A DNA stretch of 51,976 nucleotides from JAJPXC01 sp964517875 (GTDB lineage: Bacteria; Bacteroidota; Bacteroidia; Bacteroidales; Muribaculaceae): assembly GCA_964517875.1 (NCBI GenBank), contig CAZFEU010000009.1, positions 1 to 51,976 of the forward strand. The letters run 5' to 3'. Both the position numbers and the translations under genes were made by a program. Positions 41,039 to 49,312 of the stretch are shown here, piece by piece (within the stretch, counting starts at the first letter, position 1; every line of letters starts with the position of its first letter). The notes under the pieces are model-generated. The model did not search any database and was not told the DNA's origin. It saw only the letters and a program-made list of their open reading frames with translations.

Positions 41039-41608
41039 ATGATCATCAACCCCGAACAAAAACTTAGCGTCACCCTCAATTGGGGTGGCGACATTGACCT
41101 CGACCTCACGGCGTTCATGCTGGGGCAAAATTCCCTGGTGATGGATGACGGTGGGGTCGTGTTTTATAACTCACTGAGCCGCGAGCAGGAGTATGACCAG
41201 GCTGTGCACGGCGATCCCAAGCGGTGGCACGAGACTACACGCCCCATCTCGCCCGACGGCGCAGTGAAAGGCTCAAAAGATGCCACCGGTTCAGCAGCAA
41301 ATTCGACCGAGGAGGTGGATATCGACCTTAGCCTTGTGGCTCCCGATGTTCACTCGGTGATGCTGTGTGTCACTTCGAGTGTGAAGAATGGCCGTCGTCC
41401 ATCTATTATTGAGGCTGAGCGTCCGGAGCTTCATGTCCATGACGCAAAAGGGAGGTTGGCAAGCTGTAATCTGGCAGAGCTCCCTAATAATGTGTGCGGA
41501 TATGAGGCTTTCGAGCTTGTGCGCCGCCACGACAACACATGGAGCTTAGAGCAGGTTGATGAGTTCCACGAAGGTGGATTGGTAGAGCTGCTTGAAAAAT
41601 TTGTGTGA
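41039..41608 (+). CDS. TerD-family stress protein
   Basis: 189 residues. The TerD/TerZ-type calcium-binding fold is visible: VTLNWGGDIDLDLTAFMLGQNSLVMDDGGVVFYNS (residues 10-44), with acidic Ca2+ ligands, and EEVDIDLSLVAPDVHSVMLCV (91-112). TerD proteins are linked to tellurite, phage and oxidative-stress responses. It lacks the other ter genes (terB, terC) nearby, so it is an orphan copy. It has its own strong promoter. The next gene starts 16 nt later and may be co-transcribed. No catalytic role is known. Confidence 0.85.
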   Translation: MIINPEQKLSVTLNWGGDIDLDLTAFMLGQNSLVMDDGGVVFYNSLSREQEYDQAVHGDPKRWHETTRPISPDGAVKGSKDATGSAANSTEEVDIDLSLVAPDVHSVMLCVTSSVKNGRRPSIIEAERPELHVHDAKGRLASCNLAELPNNVCGYEAFELVRRHDNTWSLEQVDEFHEGGLVELLEKFV

Positions 41609-41624
41609 CATAATTTGGAAGTAT

Positions 41625-42179
41625 ATGCAACTGAACCACGACGATGAGGTAGAAGGCATGAGAAATAACGCCCGGGAGCTTCTTGCTAAGTTGCCCCGCC
41701 TTATTGATGCCACACCGGATGATAGAACCCATGAAGCACTGGAACGTTTGACGTATAGTCTCAAGGAGTTCTTGTGCCTTATTGACGACCCTGCCACCGA
41801 TCCACCACAAGTAGATGACGACCCTGATACCGATCCACCCATGGTTGAAGATGACCCTGATACAGATCCTGATGAGGCATTTATTGGCGAGGATGATGAG
41901 CCGGTGACTGCCGACGAGCATTGTGTGATGAAGCAACGCCCCGACATACGTCCGATGATAAAGCTGTTCACCCTAAACGACCGTTATCGCTTCCGTCGTG
42001 AGCTGTTCGGAAATCTTGATGCCGCAATGGCCGAGGCTTTGGAAACACTCTCGGTGATGTCGGATATCACCCAGGCTCGCACATATCTTGAAGATGACTT
42101 GTGTTGGGATATGACCTTGCCCGAAGTCGAGGAGTTTGTGGCAGCGATAACACCTTATTATTCCACAGGCAGGTTATGA
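41625..42179 (+). CDS. Hypothetical acidic protein with tandem repeats
   Basis: 184 residues from ATG 41625. An N-terminal helical part is followed by about three 11-residue repeats rich in Asp, Pro and Thr (DDPxTDPPxVxD, residues 54-84), encoded by a 33-nt DNA repeat at 41784-41876. The C-terminal part (PMIKLFTLNDRYRFRRELFGNLDAAMAEALETL...WDMTLPEVEEFVAAITPYY) is a conserved Bacteroidales module of unknown role, seen with variable low-complexity N-termini. It sits between the TerD gene and rsmI and overlaps rsmI by 4 nt (ATGA). The TTG at 41592 would overlap the TerD gene and is rejected. Confidence 0.65.
   Translation: MQLNHDDEVEGMRNNARELLAKLPRLIDATPDDRTHEALERLTYSLKEFLCLIDDPATDPPQVDDDPDTDPPMVEDDPDTDPDEAFIGEDDEPVTADEHCVMKQRPDIRPMIKLFTLNDRYRFRRELFGNLDAAMAEALETLSVMSDITQARTYLEDDLCWDMTLPEVEEFVAAITPYYSTGRL
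41784..41876 (+). repeat. 33-nt in-frame tandem repeat
   Basis: Two full units (41784-41816 and 41817-41849) and a shortened third (41850-41876), starting GACGACCCT or GATGACCCT. In-frame, so copy number changes would only alter the linker. Confidence 0.85.
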
Positions 42180-42904
42180 GCGGCACGATGTACATGGTGC
42201 CTACCCCGGTGGGCAATCTCAGCGATATGACACCACGAGCCATAGAGGTGTTGCGTCAATGCGCATTGGTGCTTGCCGAGGATACACGCACCAGCGCCAC
42301 GGTGATGCGCCACTTCGGCATAGACACTCCGATGATGAGTCATCACAAATTTAATGAGCATGCCACGCTCAAGCCTATTGTTGACCGCTTGATCGCCGGT
42401 GAGGACATAGCGCTGGTGAGCGATGCCGGCACGCCGGGTATCTCTGACCCGGGCTTCCTGCTGAGCCGCGAGTGCCGTCGCAACGGCATACCGGTAGTTA
42501 CCCTGCCTGGCCCCACCGCTTTTGTGCCAGCATTGGTCAGCTCAGGCATCCCATGCGACCGATTCACATTCGAAGGTTTCCTACCACCCAAGAAGGGGAG
42601 GGCTACCCGGCTTGCCGAGTTGGCGCAGGAGCCACGCACTATGGTGATATATGAGTCGCCGCTGAGGCTCCTGAAAACCCTTAAGGAGCTCGCACAGTAT
42701 ATGGGTGGAGGCCGCCAGGCGTCGGTGTCGCGTGAAATCTCCAAGCTACATGAAACCACCGTGCGTGGAACGCTCGATGAGTTGATATCTCACTTCACAG
42801 AAAACAATCCCCGAGGAGAAATCGTTATAGTTCTGTCGGGCCTATGTGTCGAGACAGCACGACGAGAGCATGTCAATAAGTATAAAGACCGCAATGAGTC
42901 GTAG
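42176..42904 (+). CDS. rsmI: 16S rRNA C1402 2'-O-methyltransferase RsmI
   Basis: 242 residues. RsmI methylates the ribose of C1402 in 16S rRNA with SAM. Seen: MYMVPTPVGNLSDMTPRAIEVL near the N-terminus, ALVLAEDTRTS, ALVSDAGTPGISDPGF, TLPGPTAFVPALVSSGIP, FEGFLPPKKGRA and VIYESPLRLLKTL, the ordered motifs of the tetrapyrrole-methylase-like family. The C-terminal RNA-binding extension is short. ATG 42176 overlaps the upstream stop by 4 nt; a longer start at 42101 is inside the upstream gene. Confidence 0.95.
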   Translation: MSGTMYMVPTPVGNLSDMTPRAIEVLRQCALVLAEDTRTSATVMRHFGIDTPMMSHHKFNEHATLKPIVDRLIAGEDIALVSDAGTPGISDPGFLLSRECRRNGIPVVTLPGPTAFVPALVSSGIPCDRFTFEGFLPPKKGRATRLAELAQEPRTMVIYESPLRLLKTLKELAQYMGGGRQASVSREISKLHETTVRGTLDELISHFTENNPRGEIVIVLSGLCVETARREHVNKYKDRNES

Positions 42905-42954
42905 CACAACTATTTGTTAACTAAAGTTTATCAACTAAATTACTTCATTTCAAG

Positions 42955-43818
42955 ATGAAAAAGCTTGTTTACGCATTCCTTCCGGTGTTGGCAGTTATGA
43001 CATCATGCAGCAACTCGGGCAACTCGTCAAAAAGTGATAATGATGGAGCTGATGCCACTCTCGACTCGCTCCGCGCAGCTGTGGCTCAACGCGACTCACT
43101 GCTTCAATTCGTGTCGGAAGTAAGTGCCGGCATGGATCAGTTGCTCTTTATCCAGGGCGATATGGATAATATATCTCTCGTAAACGAAACACCTGAACGT
43201 AAAGCTCAATTCAGCGAGCAGGTAGGTCGTCTGTCCTACCAGATGCAGCAGAATAAGGAGCGCCTGGCACAGCTCGAAAAGCAGCTTCAGGAATCAAAAT
43301 CGTCAAATGCGACGCTGCTCAACTCAATAGCCACGCTGAAAAAACAGATTGCCACTCAGGAGGCTCTGATACAATCGCTCACTCAGCAGCTCGACGCCGC
43401 CGGTGCTATCATAGCAAGTCAGTCGGAGCAGATCGACTCGTTGAACACCACCGTGACCGATATCACATCGCAGCGCGACATCGCACAGGACCGCAGCGCC
43501 CAGCTCACAGCCGAGCTCAACAAGTGCTACTATGTATACGCTACAAAGAATGAGCTTAAGAAGTACAATATAATCGAGACCGGATTCCTGCGTAAAACGA
43601 AGATTCTGCCCGACGATTTCGAACAGCAGTTCTTCATGACCGCCGACAAGACTACCCTAACCACAATCAATACCCACAACAAGAAGGCCAAAGTGCTCAC
43701 CTCACAACCTGCCGACTCGTATGTAATCGAGGATGTGAATGGTCAGAAGGCAATAAAAATCACTAATCCGGCCCGCTTCTGGGAGAAGTCCAACTATCTG
43801 GTGATTCAGGTTGACTGA
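42955..43818 (+). CDS. Coiled-coil lipoprotein
   Basis: 287 residues. The lipobox MTSC at residues 15-18 is followed by a Ser/Asn-rich linker, a heptad-rich coiled coil (about residues 40-190; ERLAQLEKQLQESKSSNATLL, LTQQLDAAGAIIASQSEQIDSLN) and a compact C-terminal domain (CYYVYATKNELKKYNIIETGFLRKTKILPDDF onwards). The end resembles a family of Bacteroidales envelope lipoproteins without assigned function. It is 12 nt upstream of priA and 50 nt downstream of rsmI. The long coiled coil may span the periplasm or form oligomers. Confidence 0.75.
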   Translation: MKKLVYAFLPVLAVMTSCSNSGNSSKSDNDGADATLDSLRAAVAQRDSLLQFVSEVSAGMDQLLFIQGDMDNISLVNETPERKAQFSEQVGRLSYQMQQNKERLAQLEKQLQESKSSNATLLNSIATLKKQIATQEALIQSLTQQLDAAGAIIASQSEQIDSLNTTVTDITSQRDIAQDRSAQLTAELNKCYYVYATKNELKKYNIIETGFLRKTKILPDDFEQQFFMTADKTTLTTINTHNKKAKVLTSQPADSYVIEDVNGQKAIKITNPARFWEKSNYLVIQVD

Positions 43819-43830
43819 CTCTAAGCTTTA

Positions 43831-46323
43831 ATGCCCAACGAACCTTTCAAAACATACTATGTGGAAGTGGTGTTGCCCTTACCGCTCAACGCCACTTTCA
43901 CTTATCGTGTACCCGAGCATCTGCAGGTAAGGCTGATGCCGGGTTATCGCGTTATAGTGCCTTTTGGCCGTAAACGCTATTATACCGGAATTGTGGTTGA
44001 TGTGGGGGTTGAGGCTCCTGTGGAGTTTGAGGCTAAGGAAGTGCTTATGGTGCTTGATAGCCAGCCAATATTACGTCACCCGCAGCTCAATTTCTGGAGA
44101 TGGATTGCCGACTATTACATGTCGTCGTTGGGGGATGTATATAAGGCTGCTGTGCCTACCGGACTGAAGGTGGAAAGTGAGACACACGTGGAGATTAATC
44201 CCGACTTTGACCCTTCTGACCTTGCCACCGATATCAATGAGCGCGAGGAAGCTATTATGTCATTCCTAAGCAAGAAGGGGAGGACTCCGGTAGATTATAT
44301 CACAAAGGAGACCGGGCTGCGTAATGTAGAGGCGGCAGTGGCGCGTTTGCTCGACAAGGGATTGGTGGTAGTGTCAGAAAAAATGGTGGAGCGCTATCGC
44401 CCGCGCAAGGAGAAGCGGGTAAGGCTGCTCTTTGACACCACCGACACCGAAGCTCGCCGCAAGGCTTTCGAGACAGTCAAAGGCTCGCCCAGGCAGGAGC
44501 AATTGCTGCTGACACTGGTGCAGCTTATCGAGTCACAGCGCCGGCAGGGTGAAACGCTCGATGTGAAGCGGGAGGTGCTGCTTGATCGCTCGGGATGCTC
44601 GTCGACGATCTTGCAGCTTTTAGCTAAGAAAGGGCTTGCCGAGGGTTTCGCACGAGAGATCAACCGTTTTGCTTGTGATGAGGTTGCCGAAATTTCTCTC
44701 CCGATGCTGAGCGAGGCGCAGTCTACGGCTCTGTCGCAGATCCATGAGAAGTTCGCCGATCATGGGGTGACTCTGCTGCATGGTGTCACATCGAGCGGCA
44801 AGACCGAGATATACATGCATCTCATAGATTTCGTGCTCCGACAGGGCAATCAGGTGCTGATGCTTGTGCCGGAAATTGCACTTACCACCCAATTGACCCG
44901 TAGATTGCAGAGGGTATTCGGGCGGCGGGTGATAATATACCACTCGAAATTCTCCGATAATGAGCGTGTGGACATATGGAAGCGGTTGCTCCATTCCTCC
45001 GAGCCGTGTGTGGTGCTCGGAGCAAGGTCAGCACTGTTTCTGCCGTTTGCCCATTTAGGGCTCGTGATCGTTGATGAAGAGCATGAGTCGAGCTATAAAC
45101 AGTATGACCCGGCCCCGCGATACAATGCCCGCGACTCGGCAATTATGCTTGCCTCTATGCACGGTGCCAAGACGCTGCTGGGATCTGCTACCCCATCGGT
45201 TGAAACTTATTACAAGACCATTACAGGCAAGTGGGGTAGAGTAGACCTGACTGAACGCTACGGCGATGCAGTGCTTCCGGAAATAGAGATTGTCGATATG
45301 CAGCGTGTGCGCAAGCAGCATGCGGCTAACGGTGCATTCTCGCCCACAATGGTCGCGCAGGTGAAGCAGGCGATAAAGCATGGCAAGCAGGCTATACTAT
45401 TTCACAACCGCCGGGGTTATGCGCCGATGGTGAGGTGCAAGCAGTGCGCCTGGGTGCCCAAATGCACCAATTGCGACGTTTCACTTACCGTGCACCGACA
45501 TCACAATGCGTTGGTGTGCCATTACTGTGGAGCCGTATACCCCATCCCATCGGAGTGTCCGCAATGCCATGAGCACGACATAGACCACCTGGGTTATGGC
45601 ACTGAGCGTATAGAGGAGGAGGTAGATCAGATCTTCGCTGACACACGCATGCTGCGAATGGATCTTGACACCACACGCAACAAGGACTCATATGAGCGCA
45701 TCATTGAGGAATTTTCAACCCACAAGGCTGATCTGCTTGTGGGCACTCAGATGGTGACTAAGGGTCTGGATTTTGGTGATGTTGAGGTGGTGGGGGTGCT
45801 CAACGCCGACCAGGTGATACACTATCCTGATTTTCGTTCCACCGAGCGTGCGTATAATATGCTGTCGCAGGTGTCGGGTAGGGCCGGACGGCGCAACGAC
45901 TCACCAGGCAAAGTGATAGTGCAGACCTCCGACCAGTCACACCCTGTGATACGACACCTTGCCGCTCACGACTTCATGGGGTATTATGAGGAGGAGCTGT
46001 CGCAGCGTCAGTCGTATCTGTACCCACCGTTTACCAAGTTGATATTTGTGTACCTGCGTCACCGTGACAATGCTACTGTGGAGCGACTTGCCGTGGAGCA
46101 CGCCAATCATCTGCGTTCGCTGCTTGGCAACCGTGTGTTTGGCCCTGAAGAGCCGGCAATAGGACGTGTGCAGCAGCTGTATATCCGCAAGATTATGATT
46201 AAGATAGAGAATGGCGTTTCTCCTTCGCGTGTGAAAGCCGCTCTCAGCGCTTCGCGCCACCAGCTGATGTCGTCACCCACCTCGCGGGGCCTGCTGATAC
46301 ATTACGATGTTGACCCCATGTAG
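43831..46323 (+). CDS. priA: Primosomal protein N' (PriA helicase)
   Basis: 830 residues. PriA restarts stalled replication forks by loading the primosome. The N-terminal DNA-binding part (PLPLNATFTYRVPE, YRVIVPFGRKRYYTGIV) precedes the superfamily 2 helicase: Walker A GVTSSGKTEIY (about residues 317-327), VDEEHESSYKQYD with DEEH near 415, GSATPSVE, and a zinc-binding insertion with paired cysteines (CKQCAWVPKCTNCD, CHYCG, CPQCH; about residues 536-579). Downstream are LLVGTQMVTKGLDFGDVEVVGVLNAD and SQVSGRAGRR. Complete. The start MPNEPFK is 12 nt after the lipoprotein stop. Confidence 0.96.
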   Translation: MPNEPFKTYYVEVVLPLPLNATFTYRVPEHLQVRLMPGYRVIVPFGRKRYYTGIVVDVGVEAPVEFEAKEVLMVLDSQPILRHPQLNFWRWIADYYMSSLGDVYKAAVPTGLKVESETHVEINPDFDPSDLATDINEREEAIMSFLSKKGRTPVDYITKETGLRNVEAAVARLLDKGLVVVSEKMVERYRPRKEKRVRLLFDTTDTEARRKAFETVKGSPRQEQLLLTLVQLIESQRRQGETLDVKREVLLDRSGCSSTILQLLAKKGLAEGFAREINRFACDEVAEISLPMLSEAQSTALSQIHEKFADHGVTLLHGVTSSGKTEIYMHLIDFVLRQGNQVLMLVPEIALTTQLTRRLQRVFGRRVIIYHSKFSDNERVDIWKRLLHSSEPCVVLGARSALFLPFAHLGLVIVDEEHESSYKQYDPAPRYNARDSAIMLASMHGAKTLLGSATPSVETYYKTITGKWGRVDLTERYGDAVLPEIEIVDMQRVRKQHAANGAFSPTMVAQVKQAIKHGKQAILFHNRRGYAPMVRCKQCAWVPKCTNCDVSLTVHRHHNALVCHYCGAVYPIPSECPQCHEHDIDHLGYGTERIEEEVDQIFADTRMLRMDLDTTRNKDSYERIIEEFSTHKADLLVGTQMVTKGLDFGDVEVVGVLNADQVIHYPDFRSTERAYNMLSQVSGRAGRRNDSPGKVIVQTSDQSHPVIRHLAAHDFMGYYEEELSQRQSYLYPPFTKLIFVYLRHRDNATVERLAVEHANHLRSLLGNRVFGPEEPAIGRVQQLYIRKIMIKIENGVSPSRVKAALSASRHQLMSSPTSRGLLIHYDVDPM

Positions 46324-46377
46324 GCTGTAGATGATGAAAAATCAGACTCCATGGTGGATTATGTCGCGGAATATTTA

Positions 46378-46385
46378 TAAATTTG
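46378..46385 (+). promoter_or_regulatory. -7 box of fabG
   Basis: TAAATTTG; the -33 region has no good TTTG at 19-21 nt. It would give a leader of about 75 nt containing two GTGGCC copies (46385-46390 and 46406-46411). Confidence 0.45.
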
Positions 46386-46463
46386 TGGCCTGATTAACCA
46401 AATAAGTGGCCATATTCGCACATGAATGCCAGGCCAATAGAAAAGATTTAACACCAGAAAATT

Positions 46464-47210
46464 ATGAAACTACTCGAAGGAAAAACAGCTGTAATCACCG
46501 GCGCTGCCCGCGGCATCGGCAAGGCTTTGGCTCTGAAATTCGCATCAGAGGGCGCAAATATCGCATTTACCGACCTCGTGATTGATGAAAACGGTCGTCA
46601 GACTGAAGAAGAAATCTCCGCACTTGGTGTAAAGGTTAAAGGGTATGCCTCAAATGCAGCAGATTTTGCTCAGACCGAGGAGGTGATCAAGGAAATTCAT
46701 AAGGAATTCGGCTCTATCGATATCCTTGTCAATAACGCAGGTATCACCAAGGACGGCCTGATGATGCGCATGACCGAAGCTCAGTGGGATGCCGTAATTG
46801 CTGTTAACCTTAAGAGCGCCTTCAACTTCATCCACGCCGTGCTCCCCATCATGATGCGTCAGCGCAGCGGCTCAATCATCAACATGGCATCGGTGGTAGG
46901 TGTTCACGGCAACGCCGGCCAGGCCAACTATGCAGCCTCTAAGGCTGGTCTGATAGCATTGGCCAAGAGTATCGCTCAGGAGGTGGGTTCGCGCGGCATC
47001 CGTGCCAACGCTATCGCCCCCGGTTTTATCGAGACCGCTATGACCGCCGCCCTCCCCGACGACATCCGCGCCGAGTGGGTTAAGAAGATACCTTTGCGCC
47101 GTGGCGGACAGGTGGAGGATATAGCCAACGTGGCTACATTCCTCGCCTCGGATATGTCAAGCTATGTCACCGGCCAGGTAATTCAGGTCGATGGCGGCAT
47201 GAATATGTAA
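46464..47210 (+). CDS. fabG: 3-oxoacyl-[acyl-carrier-protein] reductase
   Basis: 248 residues, short-chain dehydrogenase of the fatty-acid synthesis cycle. NADPH-binding motif TGAARGIGKALA (residues 12-23), NNAGI, catalytic S-Y-K in SIINMASVVGVHGNAGQANYAASKAG, and the family ending VTGQVIQVDGGMNM. FabG reduces beta-ketoacyl-ACP. It is a stand-alone fab gene here, directly followed by a DUF4290 gene (4 nt after the stop). Confidence 0.93.
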   Translation: MKLLEGKTAVITGAARGIGKALALKFASEGANIAFTDLVIDENGRQTEEEISALGVKVKGYASNAADFAQTEEVIKEIHKEFGSIDILVNNAGITKDGLMMRMTEAQWDAVIAVNLKSAFNFIHAVLPIMMRQRSGSIINMASVVGVHGNAGQANYAASKAGLIALAKSIAQEVGSRGIRANAIAPGFIETAMTAALPDDIRAEWVKKIPLRRGGQVEDIANVATFLASDMSSYVTGQVIQVDGGMNM

Positions 47211-47214
47211 TAAT

Positions 47215-47808
47215 ATGCTCACTTATAACACACAACAATCTCAGCTGGTGCTCCCTGAGTATGGGCGCAACATTCAGCGTATGGTCGATCACTGTCTCAC
47301 CATCGATGACCGTGACGAGCGTACCAGGTGTGCCTACACCATCATCAAGGCAATGGGCACTCTCTTTCCACAACTTAAGGAAAATGAGGAGTCGCGCCGT
47401 AAACTCTGGGATCACTTGGCTATCATGTCAAACTTCCAACTCGACATCGATTACCCCTGCGAGGTTATTACAGCGGCTGAGCTTCAGACACAGCCTAACA
47501 AGCTGGGATATGATTCGCGTCGTATCACACTGCGCCACTATGGGTACTATATCGGCAAGATGATTGAACGCATCGCAATGATGGAGCCCTCCGACGAGCG
47601 CAACACGCTGACCCTGCTTGTGGCCAATCACATGAAGAAGCTACAGCTACAAGTCAACCCCGACGGCGTGGACGATGCCAAGATTTTCAAGGATCTTGCC
47701 AATATGAGTCACGGTGCAATACGCCTCAACCCCGAGACGACTCACCTGCATGAGTTCCAGGAAATTATTCCACCCTCTACAGGCAAGAAAAAGAAGAAAA
47801 AGAAGTAG
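47215..47808 (+). CDS. DUF4290 protein
   Basis: 197 residues, cytoplasmic, helical. It starts MLTYNTQQSQLVLPEYGRNIQRMVDH and contains ERTRCAYTIIKAMG, RRKLWDHLAIMSNF and ITLRHYGYYIGKMIER, characteristic of DUF4290, a core gene of Bacteroidota with no known activity. The last 7 residues are all Lys, a run that could bind RNA or be disordered. It is located between fabG (4 nt upstream) and rimM (25 nt downstream). Confidence 0.9.
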   Translation: MLTYNTQQSQLVLPEYGRNIQRMVDHCLTIDDRDERTRCAYTIIKAMGTLFPQLKENEESRRKLWDHLAIMSNFQLDIDYPCEVITAAELQTQPNKLGYDSRRITLRHYGYYIGKMIERIAMMEPSDERNTLTLLVANHMKKLQLQVNPDGVDDAKIFKDLANMSHGAIRLNPETTHLHEFQEIIPPSTGKKKKKKK

Positions 47809-47833
47809 GAGTTCTCTCCTCTAAGCTCTCCGC

Positions 47834-48355
47834 ATGATCACACGCCAACAACTCACTGAGGTGGGGCGCACTATTAAGCCCCATGGCATCAACGGTGAAA
47901 TAGCCGCTGCCATCGACCCTATACTCGACCTCGACACCGCCCGCTGCCTCGTGCTCGACATTGATGGTATTTTCGTGCCATTTTTTGTCGGGTCGTGGCG
48001 CTCGCGCGGCAGTGAGGCTGTGCTGCTCAATATCGATGGCGTGAGCGACGAAAATGCGGCAAAGGCACTGTGTGGCAAGACGGTGTATGCGCTGCATGAC
48101 GACGTGAGCCACGATGACGACGATGATGGCTTCTATGCCGACGATCTTCAGGGCTTTGCCATCGTTGACGAGGATGCCGCCCCGATAGGTGCCATCAAGC
48201 GTGTGGACACATCAACGGTCAATACCCTCTTTGAGGTAGAACGCCCCGACGGCTCCACGGTGTATGTGCCTGTGGCCGATGAATTTATACTGGAAGTCAA
48301 TCCTCAGGAACATTATATCAGGATGAGCCTCCCGGCTGGACTTCTCGATTTGTAA
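47834..48355 (+). CDS. rimM: Ribosome maturation factor RimM
   Basis: 173 residues. The N-terminal RimM domain (VGRTIKPHGINGEIAAAI; LNIDGVSDENAAKALCGKTVYA) and the C-terminal PRC barrel (FYADDLQGFAIVDEDAAPIGAIKRVD, VYVPVADEFILEVNPQEHYIRMSLPAGLLDL) are both present. RimM assists 30S head assembly and binds ribosomal protein uS19. The gene is not beside rpsP or trmD here, unlike in many bacteria. Confidence 0.93.
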   Translation: MITRQQLTEVGRTIKPHGINGEIAAAIDPILDLDTARCLVLDIDGIFVPFFVGSWRSRGSEAVLLNIDGVSDENAAKALCGKTVYALHDDVSHDDDDDGFYADDLQGFAIVDEDAAPIGAIKRVDTSTVNTLFEVERPDGSTVYVPVADEFILEVNPQEHYIRMSLPAGLLDL

Positions 48356-48375
48356 CCTACACCGACTGTCTGAAA

Positions 48376-48681
48376 ATGTACGACGAAACTCAAGCTGTAA
48401 AACAGATAAATAAGGCACTCAACGACGCATTCGGCATCACTTATCCAACTGATGAGATACTGAATGTGATAGACATAATGTGGGATTTCTACGACGACAA
48501 CGACTTGCTCGACCTCGATATCGAAAATGATGCAGAGCTCGATGTTGACGCTCTCCGTGCCAAGGTGCGCTCGATGCTGGCTAAGGATCGTAACACGCCA
48601 ATCAAGCCCGAACACATCGACACCATCATTGATGCCGAGCTGCAATATGAAGACGAGGTCGACACTGAGGAAATGGAATAA
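48376..48681 (+). CDS. Small acidic hypothetical protein
   Basis: 101 residues, strongly acidic (many Asp and Glu), helical, without signal peptide or membrane helix. Contains GITYPTDEILNVIDIMWDFYDDNDLLDLD and AKVRSMLAKDRNTPIKPEHI. It looks like a conserved Bacteroidales small protein of unknown role. The start ATG 48376 lies 20 nt after rimM, and its stop is 1 nt before the OmpA-family ATG, so the three genes are probably one operon. Confidence 0.75.
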   Translation: MYDETQAVKQINKALNDAFGITYPTDEILNVIDIMWDFYDDNDLLDLDIENDAELDVDALRAKVRSMLAKDRNTPIKPEHIDTIIDAELQYEDEVDTEEME

Positions 48682-48682
48682 G

Positions 48683-49312
48683 ATGATGAGGGTGATCGGT
48701 AGAATAGTTTGTGCGCTGATGCTGATATGCGTCAGCGTTAATATAGCTTGGGCTGATGACGATTACGATATAACGACAGCCGCGCAGCAGCTGGCCCAGC
48801 TTAAGGATGATATTAACAGTCCGGCGATATCAAACAAACTCGAGGAGCCGATAAGCAAGTATATGCTCGCTCAGGCGCGGCGTCTCAAAAATGCGGGCTT
48901 TAAGGTGGAAACAATGCGTAAGGGTGAGGTGATTGTGGTGACACTGTCGACCGACAAAATGTTTGCTCCCAACGATACGGTGCTGTTCCAGAGCATCGAG
49001 GAGCGGCTGAAGCGTTTCCTCCCTTACCTCAAGACTCCTGGCATGTTCAAGATGATTCTTGCGGCGCACTCCGACGACACCGGCTCTGACAACTACCAGC
49101 TACATCTCACCGAGGCACGCATCATGGCTCTCTATGACTTCTTCGATGCTCACGGAGTTGACACATCCGGTATTATCGGGTACCCACTGGGAGGTGCCAA
49201 GCCGATGGTGCCCAATGACACCCGGGTCAACCGCTCGGCCAACCGCCGCATCGAAATCTACATCATCCCCGACACCGGCCTAATCTCCCTCGCCGAGCAA
49301 AAGCGCCTCTAA
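48683..49312 (+). CDS. OmpA-family periplasmic protein
   Basis: 209 residues; signal peptide (1-24, ending NIAWA). The C-terminal OmpA-like peptidoglycan-binding domain (about 85-195) is visible: DTVLFQSIEERLKRFLPYL, MILAAHSDDTGSDNYQLHLTEARIMALYDFF and VNRSANRRIEIYIIP, with Asp and Arg in the positions that grip diaminopimelate. There is no N-terminal beta barrel, so it is a soluble or tethered wall-binding protein. The N-terminal segment (DITTAAQQLAQLKDDI) is helical. The start ATG 48683 is chosen over the ATG three bases later and over a long upstream frame overlapping two genes. Confidence 0.85.
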   Translation: MMRVIGRIVCALMLICVSVNIAWADDDYDITTAAQQLAQLKDDINSPAISNKLEEPISKYMLAQARRLKNAGFKVETMRKGEVIVVTLSTDKMFAPNDTVLFQSIEERLKRFLPYLKTPGMFKMILAAHSDDTGSDNYQLHLTEARIMALYDFFDAHGVDTSGIIGYPLGGAKPMVPNDTRVNRSANRRIEIYIIPDTGLISLAEQKRL

